In this document: positions 49,846 to 59,100 of the stretch, one piece after another
Layout: each line of letters opens with the position of its first letter
Position numbering within the stretch: position 1 is the first letter of the stretch
DNA from: Bin87 sp965261195
GTDB lineage: Bacteria; Chloroflexota; Dehalococcoidia; Lucifugimonadales; UBA3495
Reading direction: 5' to 3'
Length of the DNA stretch: 64,000 nt
NCBI GenBank assembly: GCA_965261195.1
Contig: CBDHDC010000001.1
Location: forward strand, 26,704-90,703
The notes under the pieces: generated by a model
The model's database searches: none
What the model was told of the DNA's origin: nothing
What the model saw: the letters and a program-made list of their open reading frames with translations, nothing else
Position numbers and translations under genes: made by a program

Positions 49846-51149
49846 TGGAGCACTCCCTGTTCCCAATCATCCTGGTCATCGTCCAAGTGGTCCGTGTCGG
49901 AGTCTCCCTCCGAAAACTTCATTGCAGTCTCAAACCATCCACTGGTGAGAAGCCGTTCCAAGCCTTGGGACTCTCGCAACTCCCGAAGATTGTACAAACC
50001 CGCTATGGGTCGGATGACGCTGTCGGTCCAGTATTCGTCACGGTAAACGACGGAGGTATGCTCAAAGGTTGTGTCATTCATCCATGCCAACAGTGCGGGC
50101 GAGTGGGTGGTAGTAACAACCTGGATTTTGCCCTTTGCGGTTTGCTGCTCAATAAGGTCAAGGAGAAGCCAAAGCCGGTTCGGGTGGATGCCGTTGTCTA
50201 TCTCCTCAAAGAAGTAGAGACCCCCTTCGTTAGGATCCAGCAGCGCGGCAAGTATGCCCAAGAATCGCAGGGTGCCGTCGGAGGCGCTGTAGGCGGACAC
50301 CTTGCGCCCGTTGCGCTCCACGATGTGGAGATGGACCCGCCCGCTGGGGTCGCGGGGAAAATCGAAGTCCTTGACATCCATAGGGGTAAGTTCTTGCAAC
50401 CACGACATTAGGTTCCTTTCCTGCGCGGAGTCGGCGCAGATCGACTCCAAGACCGTCGGCAGGTTTTGACCATAGTCGCCCAGCGTCGTTGCGCCGGGGA
50501 TAGAGGGCTCGCGCATTCGCTCGGGTGACAGTTCCAAGAAGTGCATTTTCTGAAGAATCTGCAGAAAGCCAGGGTCGGGCACCAGTGATAAATACTCCTC
50601 ATAATTGGCCTTGTAATGCCCAAAAAATTGACTCACGGCCGGTTGTGATCTGCTGATTTCAATCGAAAGTCTGGTCATTAACAGCCGAACCAATAGACGA
50701 TCTTCGTCTGATTCACCGTTCGGTATATGGGTGTTGTAGATTTCCCCCGATTCGGTCGTTAGCCTTTCTCCTAACAACCTATATCCGTCTGGACCGAACG
50801 CATCGAACCACACGGCTATCGAGTAGAAGTTTTTCTCTCCTACAGTTTCGTCCGTTTCCACATCCAAAGAAAAAGTGGAGTGCGGGATGCTGAACTCTGG
50901 GTCTATCCGACCAATTTCATTCGGCGCCCCGCGAATCCCTGACCACTCCAGTTGCCCGCCCGGCCCGTACTTCCCACCTATAATCTCCGCGAGGGTGTAC
51001 CCCCGACCGATGCCGTGGAGGAAGCGGAAGGCGTCGCGGATGTTGCTCTTGCCGCTGGCGTTGGCGCCCACGATTATGGTGAACGGTCCGACCTTCAGCG
51101 TTTCGTCGGCGAAATTCTTGAAGTTGACCATGCGAACCGACTTAATCAT
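49842..51149 (-). CDS. OLD-like AAA ATPase (AAA_21 type)
   Basis: 435 residues from MIKSVRMVNFKNFADETLKV; the ATG overlaps the methylase stop as ATGA, so the upstream in-frame extension is rejected. Walker A FTIIVGANASGKSNIRDAFR (28-36), a signature-like region YSASDGTLRFLGILAALLDP, Walker B GLYFFEEIDNGIHPNRLWLL and the switch QVVTTTHSPALLAWMN. This SMC/RecF-like ABC ATPase class occurs in OLD, Gabija GajA, PARIS and similar phage-sensing systems. The nuclease part is not fused here; the next gene probably supplies it. Confidence 0.82.
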   Translation of the reverse strand: MIKSVRMVNFKNFADETLKVGPFTIIVGANASGKSNIRDAFRFLHGIGRGYTLAEIIGGKYGPGGQLEWSGIRGAPNEIGRIDPEFSIPHSTFSLDVETDETVGEKNFYSIAVWFDAFGPDGYRLLGERLTTESGEIYNTHIPNGESDEDRLLVRLLMTRLSIEISRSQPAVSQFFGHYKANYEEYLSLVPDPGFLQILQKMHFLELSPERMREPSIPGATTLGDYGQNLPTVLESICADSAQERNLMSWLQELTPMDVKDFDFPRDPSGRVHLHIVERNGRKVSAYSASDGTLRFLGILAALLDPNEGGLYFFEEIDNGIHPNRLWLLLDLIEQQTAKGKIQVVTTTHSPALLAWMNDTTFEHTSVVYRDEYWTDSVIRPIAGLYNLRELRESQGLERLLTSGWFETAMKFSEGDSDTDHLDDDQDDWEQGVLQ

Positions 51150-54100
51150 GGCGTTTCCCCAAGCATGGGTTGTCTGTAGCGTGGCGCGCGCACGTCGCCG
51201 TAGGCGGCGGCATGGTTGCTCAGGGCTTCCAGGATGGCTCGCTCGTCGGAGCCGGCGGGGGCTAGTTCGATGAGCGCTTGGATTATCTGGTGGAACAGCG
51301 CATTTCGTTGAAGCCCGCGGCTGTCCAGATATTCGTTTACCCTCACCTGATCCCCTGCCCGCCACAGCTGCATCAGCTTGTGCATCTGGTCGATGAGAGG
51401 AACGGGCCGGCCACCCACTCCTTCCAGTCCCAGATTCCTGCCTCGCCTCTGGTTCCAGGCTTTCAGCTTTACCTTGGCGCCACCCCCGCTCTCCCCATCA
51501 TCTGCATTCTCGGACGGTTCGCCTTCCGGTTCATCGGATGCCGAGCCATTGCGGGATTGGGCCAGCATATCGTGTTGGTTCACCAGCGCCGAGTCGGAGA
51601 GATTGCACGACATGGCGTAGAGTATGCACCCGCCCACCGGCGCGGCATCCAGGCCGAAGTCGTGGCGGTGCAGCAGATAGTAAGTGGTCACGTCGTCCAA
51701 GCCGGTAACAGCCTCTTCGCCGTCCTGGGTTAACACCCGGCCCACGACGAAGTCCACCACCATACGCCGGACCTCCCGCAGGAAATCCGAGACGCTCATA
51801 ATCTCGTCCGGGGCGTTGGCCTTCTTGACCACCGGGTGCTTGCTGAAGGCTTCCAGGGCGGGGCCGGTGGCGGCCCATACGAAGTCCGGGCCCCGAATGC
51901 CGGCGTCCCAGAAGTCCCGGAGTTTCTGGGTGATGTTCTCCCGCATCTCCTCAAGGACGATATTATCCCAGCCAGGGCGGGATGGCGGCCGCTTCTTGCA
52001 GACAAGCCAGACAGACGAGGCTAGGGCTGCGGAGCCGATGGCTCGGTTGCGACTGCCCCTCTCAGTCTGGATTGGCCAGGAACCATCGACCACAAATCCT
52101 GCCCGTATCAAGGCCGCAACAAGAGTCTCCCACGCATCGGGTTGCTTGTTGGCGAACACAACGACGAACCGCCCATCTTTTTGCAGCGCAGCGAGGCAAG
52201 CCTGAAACGCTCTGGCCATGCCGTCCTCGTAATTCCTCTTAGACAGCGCTTGGTCACCTTGAAATCGGCTGGCATCATCAATCAACTCGCCGTCGCCGGT
52301 GCAATGATTCCATTTGGGACCAAGGTGTTCCCGAAAGGCGGCGTCTACCTCGTGGGAAAGCCCATGCGCCGCTCGCCGAAGCCAAACATAGAAAAAATCC
52401 ATACAGTCTGAGTAGGGGATTGCGTCATAGTACGGTGGGTCGGTGATGATAACGTCGTATTCTCCCGATGACTTATTTGCACTAACGTTCTTTGTGCTTG
52501 GCGTTTCCGGTAATTGAGATGATTCGAGCGCGTGGGTGATAAAGCGTGACACCCAATCAAGCGCTCCGAGAAAGTCCCCGGTAGATCCCGACAGCGGATT
52601 GACTTCGGTGTAGTCCCAAACGATGGGAAGTGCAAAGCGCGCGAAGGTATCTCTAACTATCTCTCTTCCATTGTTCCAAGAGCAAATTGTGCTGGAGTAG
52701 TCAGCCAATCGATCGTTTGTGAGCGCAAGATTTGCAACCATTGCTTCGCGCCACATCTCTGGATAGTCATCGAGTTCTTGCGTCAGGCGCCGAACGTTCA
52801 GAACAAAATTCCCTAGCGCGAATAACTGCCGGTCCGTGAACAATTTGCGCCACGTATCGAAGCCATAACCATCGACGGAAAATGCGCGGGAGGCACCGCT
52901 GCCGGCCTTGGGAGTTGGTTCCTCCGGCAACCCGAATGGTATGTCCGCGTAGAGGGTTTGTAACTGCTCCTCGCTCACTTGGGATATTTCACGCTCGTGG
53001 TCCGTCGGTAAGCGGTATTCCTTGCTCTTGACGCCATCCACCACTACGGCGGTCATTAGAGATCCCAAACGCCCGGACTGTCCTTCAAAACGAACGTCTC
53101 CCATGGTCATAATGGCGCCGCAGCAGGGGCAGGTTGCACCGGTGCGGGACATGGTGCCAGCTCCAATGCGCTTGTCGTGCTCCCGCCGCTGTGCCCCGTT
53201 GCCGCCGTTCTGAGGCACGTCCGGCTGCACCTCAAAGACCATGCTTGATCGATCCGCGTTGGGTTCCATTGCCAGCAGTACCCGCTTGTTATCCTTCTTG
53301 CACAGCCAGCGGGTTTTGAGCAGGGGCAGCGTGGCCCGGCACTGCTTACAGGACACGGTGCGCGCCCACAGGTAGGCCACCGTGGGTTTGGCGACCCAAC
53401 GCGGGTTCCTCAGGTCCTTGAGGTATGACGCGTTGAACTCGGCGTTGAGGGGTTCAAGTTGAGCAACCCCGTTGTCGTCCACCTCCAGCAGCCGTAAGGG
53501 GCGCTGGTCATCGTCCCCGGTTGGAGTCAATGCCTGGAACTCGGCGTAGGTGGGGTAGTAGGACGCCAACTCCCGGCGGGCGCGGGCCAGCACCCACCGG
53601 CCCCAGGCCCGGACGTGCCAGGCCAAGTCCGCTTCGAATAGCGAATCGTACTCGGAAAGTTCGCCGAGTTGGAGACCCTCGCCCTTGCCGTGGCCGAGGC
53701 GTTCGAGGAAGGTTCGCAGCCTGGCTCCCTTGAAGCCCTTCGCCTTCAGGAACGCTTCCATGAACTCGGGGTCGGCCAGAGCGAACTCCGGCAAGGGCCG
53801 AGTCTGGCCCGTCAGCTTCTGCGGGTATTCGAGGGTGCACTTGAGGATGAACCAGGCGACCGGATTGATGTCCATGGCGGTGACTTCGCAGCCCAGGCGC
53901 ATAGCCTCCAGGGGGATTGCCCCACCGCCGGCAAAGGGGTCCAAGACCTTGGGAGCACGTCCGCCGTAGGCTTTGCGGATTTCGTTGCGGAACCACTCCA
54001 GGTCCGGGCCTTTTTCGCGCCCCCAGTGGAGGATGCCTCCGGTTGTTTCTTCTTTCACCTTCTCGACGATGCGTCCGTTAATGCGCTTGCGTTCAACCTT

Positions 54101-54340
54101 CTCGGTAACCCGCCCTGCCATGCGTTCCAGGATGGCCTGCCGTTGAGTGGAGTCTCCTGGATCCGGCAGCAGCGTGGTAATCAGAGCGGCCCGGGAGGCC
54201 GCCAGGGGCCGTCGGGCAGGCCAGATATGCAGGGTTGAAATATGCCCATGCCGCACATTCTTCTCATGGACCGAGTCCAGGGAGACCTGCTTAAGGGGGA
54301 AGGCTACTTCGATCAGGCGTTTGGCGTTGTTGGTGGTCAT
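51146..54340 (-). CDS. DUF1156 DNA methylase with internal zinc ribbon
   Basis: 1064 residues. N-terminal DUF1156 signature HGHISTLHIWPARRPLAASR (32-51). SAM motif I VLDPFAGGGAIPLEAMRLGC (133-150) with DINP at the end of the next strand, and catalytic motif IV ITDPPYYDAIPYSDCMDFFY (632-651), so an N6-adenine or N4-cytosine amino-methylase of the alpha/beta type. Between the motifs are CKQC (331-334) and CPCC (404-407), a probable zinc ribbon. It overlaps the DUF2806 stop by 4 bases. DUF1156 methylases accompany DUF499 ATPases in defence loci; its job would be to mark self DNA. Confidence 0.88.
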   Translation of the reverse strand: MTTNNAKRLIEVAFPLKQVSLDSVHEKNVRHGHISTLHIWPARRPLAASRAALITTLLPDPGDSTQRQAILERMAGRVTEKVERKRINGRIVEKVKEETTGGILHWGREKGPDLEWFRNEIRKAYGGRAPKVLDPFAGGGAIPLEAMRLGCEVTAMDINPVAWFILKCTLEYPQKLTGQTRPLPEFALADPEFMEAFLKAKGFKGARLRTFLERLGHGKGEGLQLGELSEYDSLFEADLAWHVRAWGRWVLARARRELASYYPTYAEFQALTPTGDDDQRPLRLLEVDDNGVAQLEPLNAEFNASYLKDLRNPRWVAKPTVAYLWARTVSCKQCRATLPLLKTRWLCKKDNKRVLLAMEPNADRSSMVFEVQPDVPQNGGNGAQRREHDKRIGAGTMSRTGATCPCCGAIMTMGDVRFEGQSGRLGSLMTAVVVDGVKSKEYRLPTDHEREISQVSEEQLQTLYADIPFGLPEEPTPKAGSGASRAFSVDGYGFDTWRKLFTDRQLFALGNFVLNVRRLTQELDDYPEMWREAMVANLALTNDRLADYSSTICSWNNGREIVRDTFARFALPIVWDYTEVNPLSGSTGDFLGALDWVSRFITHALESSQLPETPSTKNVSANKSSGEYDVIITDPPYYDAIPYSDCMDFFYVWLRRAAHGLSHEVDAAFREHLGPKWNHCTGDGELIDDASRFQGDQALSKRNYEDGMARAFQACLAALQKDGRFVVVFANKQPDAWETLVAALIRAGFVVDGSWPIQTERGSRNRAIGSAALASSVWLVCKKRPPSRPGWDNIVLEEMRENITQKLRDFWDAGIRGPDFVWAATGPALEAFSKHPVVKKANAPDEIMSVSDFLREVRRMVVDFVVGRVLTQDGEEAVTGLDDVTTYYLLHRHDFGLDAAPVGGCILYAMSCNLSDSALVNQHDMLAQSRNGSASDEPEGEPSENADDGESGGGAKVKLKAWNQRRGRNLGLEGVGGRPVPLIDQMHKLMQLWRAGDQVRVNEYLDSRGLQRNALFHQIIQALIELAPAGSDERAILEALSNHAAAYGDVRAPRYRQPMLGETP

Positions 54341-55371
54341 GGTGTGGCACCTTCAACTGGTTCGGATTTCGGCTCAATGGGAATGCGGTTGATGTATGCT
54401 ACCCTGCCATTAGGCAATGCCACGGCACCTTCAAGGTAAAACAATTGGCAGTTTTCAGACTTGAGGAATCCAGAGAAGGCTTGCAAGTACTCCATATTCA
54501 ATGTGCTTTCAACAAACCGTGATAGCTCCTTCCCTGCAGTTGTAAGCAATATATCTGGTATTTTGAGTTCTCCTTTAGCGTCTGAATTCTTGGTGACCAT
54601 CAAAACACCATTGTGATAGGTGAGCAGGATTTCTTCTGTAGTTCCCCATGTAAACAGTTTCACTAAATTAGGTCCGACATTTATCAACCCACAGTCTTGA
54701 AGATGAAGCAGGTTACTGTAATTGAGAGCGCTCATCTTTTTCACCGGACCATGATAGAACACAAAATCATTCCATATAACAAACTCACAGATGTTTCTGA
54801 ACGTCTCGGCCTCATTTTTCGTCATGTTCCGTAAAGTTTCCAGCGTGCGCAGTGAAGTCCGTCCGGGGCTTTCCACTTCACCGGCAAGGATTTTGGCCCA
54901 AATCTTCTGTAGGTCCTCGGAGGAAACGTCCTGAACACTGTCGATGTAACGGGCAGTCCAATCCGGGTCCGGTTCGTGATCGGTAACTTCCTTATCGCCT
55001 AGTTCATCAGCAGCGTCTTCCAGAACGGACCTAACATTTGCAAGGCGTTTTCGCTCCTGGAACTCGATCCGTTGAGTAATGTCCTCACGGGTGATTTCCA
55101 ACGTCCCACGAACTTCGGCATCTGGTGCCACTAGGTATCCCCGCGCTTCAGACCGTGCCTTCGCAATTATCGCCGAGGTCCCGGCCTCTGATTCCGCTTC
55201 AATGCGATGCACTTCCACATCTATACGGGTGGAAGCCAGCCTTGCTTTGGCTTCTCTGGATGCTCTCCACGGTGCCAACATTGGTCCAGTGATCGCCCCT
55301 ACTCCGCTGGCGCCGTAGTCGATCAATTTCTCTATCGCCGGTACTTTCAAGCTCAAATTGATGTCAGGCAT
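54337..55371 (-). CDS. DUF2806 domain protein
   Basis: 344 residues. N-terminus VPAIEKLIDYGASGVGAITG may be an amphipathic or membrane-touching helix, followed by a long charged helix (EAKARLASTRIDVEVHRIEA, RIEFQERKRLANVRSVLEDA). The DUF2806 core is DWTARYIDSVQDVSSEDLQK, IWAKILAGEVESPGRTSLRT, LETLRNMTKNEAETFRNIC. The C-terminal half looks like a beta-rich sensor or hydrolase-free domain. DUF2806 proteins turn up in accessory islands; the molecular role is unknown. Start and stop overlap both neighbours, so it belongs to the operon. Confidence 0.75.
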   Translation of the reverse strand: MPDINLSLKVPAIEKLIDYGASGVGAITGPMLAPWRASREAKARLASTRIDVEVHRIEAESEAGTSAIIAKARSEARGYLVAPDAEVRGTLEITREDITQRIEFQERKRLANVRSVLEDAADELGDKEVTDHEPDPDWTARYIDSVQDVSSEDLQKIWAKILAGEVESPGRTSLRTLETLRNMTKNEAETFRNICEFVIWNDFVFYHGPVKKMSALNYSNLLHLQDCGLINVGPNLVKLFTWGTTEEILLTYHNGVLMVTKNSDAKGELKIPDILLTTAGKELSRFVESTLNMEYLQAFSGFLKSENCQLFYLEGAVALPNGRVAYINRIPIEPKSEPVEGATP

Positions 55372-55585
55372 TCTCAGCGTCCTCTTCCGGTGTCAGGTCA
55401 AGGTCGGTGACCCAGATAATCTCGCCGTTCCTGAAAATTGCCACCGACCCTGAAGTTTCTATAGCGCGTCGGCGTGCAATCGTGGAGGCCCTGCGCAGTG
55501 CGGTAAAAGCGGCGGCAGTGTCCTCACCCAAAGGCATTTTGGGATCGCTGTCGGGTTCTGGCGTCGCGGTTTTATCCGTAATCAT
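55364..55585 (-). CDS. Small acidic protein of the defence operon
   Basis: 73 residues: MITDKTATPEPDSDPKMPLG, EDTAAAFTALRRASTIARRR, AIETSGSVAIFRNGEIIWVT, DLDLTPEEDAENA. It overlaps the kinase stop and the DUF2806 start. Placed directly after a zeta-like kinase, it could be the cognate antitoxin; similar small proteins accompany this kinase group. No known fold recognised. Confidence 0.55.
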   Translation of the reverse strand: MITDKTATPEPDSDPKMPLGEDTAAAFTALRRASTIARRRAIETSGSVAIFRNGEIIWVTDLDLTPEEDAENA

Positions 55586-56103
55586 AGTTGCCTCCCCTCG
55601 GCTAGAAAGACAGGGTTTTCTCCCGAATTATCGTATAGCGCCCATTCATCTACCAGGTTCCGGTAGATGAATTCAAAGTTGCTCCATCCGGCATGAAACC
55701 GGCGGCGAATGACCGGTTCGGGCACATCGTGGCCACCCTCAGCAACGCGCTGCCTGATACGGGCGGCGGCCATCTCAGGCGTTGGCAATCGTAGAAAGAA
55801 GAGCTTGATCCGGTAACCCTGTTGCTGCCAGCGGGGGATCCGCCGGGCATATCCCCGTCCGCTCAGGGTAGTCTCGAAGGCGAAGCTCTCTTCCTTTTCG
55901 ACATATTCATGAATCATGCTCAGCATCAGTCTGGCTGCCCGAATTCCGGCCAAGTCCGGGCGGAATGGACTGAGGCCCGCGGCTATCAGGTCCGCATTTA
56001 TGAAGGTTGGGCAATTCGCTTCGTTCGGCAGGAAGTCCGTAGCGAAGACGGTTTTCCCTGCGCCGTTGGGTCCCGCAATGATCAAAATCCTCTTGTTGGG
56101 CAT
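55582..56103 (-). CDS. Zeta-toxin-like P-loop kinase
   Basis: 173 residues from MPNKRILIIAGPNGAGKTVF; Walker A GPNGAGKT at 11-18. Zeta-like features: FINADLIAAGLSPFRPDLAG (the Asp that follows strand 2), FAFETTLSGRGYARRIPRWQ (ETTLS sensor strand), RIKLFFLRLPTPEMAAARIR QRVAEGGHDVP (Arg lid) and the R-x-R in VIRRRFHAGW. Zeta toxins phosphorylate UDP-sugars and block wall synthesis; related kinases modify other small molecules. The ATG overlaps the helicase stop as TGATG, which indicates translational coupling. Substrate is unknown. Confidence 0.8.
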   Translation of the reverse strand: MPNKRILIIAGPNGAGKTVFATDFLPNEANCPTFINADLIAAGLSPFRPDLAGIRAARLMLSMIHEYVEKEESFAFETTLSGRGYARRIPRWQQQGYRIKLFFLRLPTPEMAAARIRQRVAEGGHDVPEPVIRRRFHAGWSNFEFIYRNLVDEWALYDNSGENPVFLAEGRQL

Positions 56104-59100
56104 CACGCCCCCGCCTCCCCATCGGGCTCCGCTACCTCAAACAGCGAACCGGGGGTTATCGTGTAGGACGTTGACTCGCGGGACTTGACCAGCAATTTGC
56201 CGAAGGGGTCGCGGATCCTCACCAGGCGTGGATTAGCCGTGGCGCAGTCGAAGACGACGTAGAGCCAATACTTGTCGCGCAGGTTGCAAGCCCTGGTCCA
56301 CTCGTTTTCCTCCACCTCGATGCTACCGTACTCCCGGCGGCCTTTTACTTCGATGGCCAACTCCTGGGCGGGACTGGCTGGGGTTGCAGGGCGCTGGGAC
56401 AGCAGGTCGAACCCCGGCCAGTGGGACAGACCGGCGCGCCGGGCCAGTTCCGGCCGGGAAACGTCCTTCACAGTGGCGTTGAACCGCTCCTCGTGCGCGG
56501 TGGCGACTTGGACCGCGATGCTTTCAACATCGGCGTCATACCGATCCAATTCCTCCGGGTCCTGCGATGGAACGACCAGGGCATGGACCAGGAACTCCAC
56601 TTCGCCGGGCCTGATGCTTTCGGATTCAGCCCGAATCTGATCGAGGCGGGCCGCGCGAATCGCGGACAAGCCGCGCTGCCGCTTCTTGACGTCGGCGAGT
56701 TCCTCCGCGTCGGGCCGGTTGCCCGCCTGTACTCTCTCGTTGAGACGGGACCGCGCCGCGGCGAGTTCGGCCACCTGATGATCGAAACCGCGGGAGACAA
56801 ACTCCAGCCGCTCAGGCATGGTTTCGAGAATCTCCTGCCTTTGGCGCTGGACCAGGCTGCCGATGACGGCATCCTGGGCAAAACCTTCGGCTTCCGCAAC
56901 CAGACCTCTGGCCATGGCGGCGAGGGGTTCACCGCCCGGTGCGAAGTTGTTCGCCCCCTTGAGCAGCAGCAAGCGTTCGACCGGCAACTCCTCCACGGAG
57001 CCATCGCCCGTCTGCCGCAATCCAACCAGCCTTAATTCGCGCAACCTGGCCTTGGGACCGGCGCTTCCTGGCGGTTCAGGCAGGGAGGCCTGGTTCCAGG
57101 TTGCCTCCCGATTGTCAACTTGTTCAACCGTGACCAGTGCAATGTGGAACAGGTACGGCTCCGTTGAGTATGGGTCGACAAAAACCGCCCCCCGCAGCCC
57201 TTCGGCCGCGAAACGTCCCACCAGCGAGGCGGAGAGCTGATCAAACACGGGCTCTCCAGGGTACATCCAGACGCTGCCTTCACCGTTGTGCGGCCGGTAC
57301 ACGGTCAATCGGTCACGGATTTCATGCCCATATTTTTCCAGGGCGGGCAGCAGGGGATCGAGGGCGCGGGGTTGCTCGGGAACCAGGCGAAAGGTGGTTC
57401 CCAGGTCCCCCTCGATCCGAAGGCTGAGCAGCGGAGTCGTCTTCTCAAGGAAGCGTAGGACGTAGCCTGGCAGCAGCCTCCGATAAACTTCCTGGTCAAT
57501 CGTGTCGTTAAGCCGGTCGAGTTCCCCGGCTACGTCACCGCCCGTTCCGTATAGGAGCCGTTCCCGGTCTTGAATGGCTCGCACCTGGTCCTCGGTGAGG
57601 GAACCCTCCAGGTGATCAATCACCGCGTCGGCTTGGTTTTCGGCGAGCGCCTGCTCGAGGTAGTCCTTCATGGATACGTCCGCGAACAAGCGGCCGATAA
57701 CGTCGAACACCTTGCCGGAGTTGAGTTCCCGGCGAATCGTCTCCAGCTTGTCGAGCAGGGTCTTGAGGACTCGTCCTTCGCGCGTAGACCCCGCGACCAG
57801 GTTAATGATCACGACCGGGTCGTGAGATTGGCCATACCGGTGGATGCGGCCCATCCGCTGTTCCAACCGCGCCGGGTTCCAGGGGATGTCGTAGTTCACC
57901 ATCAGCCAGCAGAACTGAAGGTTGATCCCCTCTCCGGCGGCATCGGTGGCCACCAGGAAGTTGGCGCCGTCTTCGGAGAGTGGCCTCCGAAAGAATTCCA
58001 CCTGCCGTTCCCGTTCCTGGTACGGCATTCCGCCATGTATCAGGGCCACTTGGCCGGTGAAGCCGAGCCCCTCCAGTCTGCGGACCAGGAAATAGGCGGT
58101 GTCCCGATGCTCCGTGAATATGATGAATTTTTCGCCGGCGTGATCCGGGTCCCCTAACGCCTCCCTCAGCTTCTCGAATTTGGACTCCTCACCATCAGCA
58201 TATAGAAGCCGCGCTTTGTCCAGCAGGTCTTTGACCTTGATCCGCTCGGCCTCAAGCTCAGCGAGGGTGAGGCCGACGGCGCCGCCCAATGCCCTGTCCT
58301 CGAATTCCTCTTGCTGCTCACCTTCACCTGCCTCGGCGGATTGTTCATCGGCGGTTTGGGTTTCGAAGATGTCCTGAAGGTTGTCGAACTGTCGTTGTTG
58401 CCCAGCCAGGTCCTCTTCGTTGAGGCTCCCGTCTCGAATGCGCTCGATCAGGCCTTCCAGTTTCTCCGTCCGGCGCTCGAACGAGCGCATCAGCGCGTAG
58501 GTGGAGCTGGCAAGCCTGCGCTGGAAAACACTCATCGCCAGCCTGGCGGCGGACCGGTTTAAGATTCTGGCCCGGTTGTAATGGCTCAGCATATAAGCAG
58601 TTGTCTCGTCGTACAGCTCCTGCTCGCTGCCCGGGCCTCGGGATAGTTCGTAGCTCAGCGTGTCGCACCTTCTCTCCGGGTAGATCGGAGAACCATCGAA
58701 GCGGACCATCTCTTCTTTGGTACGACGGATGAAATGCCGCCGCCGCGATTCATTCGGGAACCCTGTGAAAGCCTCGTAGGTCGAGAGTGTGTCAGGAAGC
58801 AGCAAGCGCCACAGGGAGTAATATGGGAAGTCTTTTCCCATGTGCGGTGTTGCGGTGAGCAAGAGGAGGTGTTGAGCCGACCAGGGAAGCGCCCACCGTC
58901 CGCTTTCAGCCCCCGCCCCGGCTATCGCTTCGGCGAGCTGGTAACGCTCCGTTTTGCGCACTCTGGAATCGGTCTGGCGGTCCGCCGACAGCTTGTGGGC
59001 TTCATCGAATACGACCAAATCGTACGGCTCAATCGCCGGATTGCCGAGATGGTTAAACATGCGTTCCCCAGCCAGCGTATCGACACTGAGTACAACCAGG

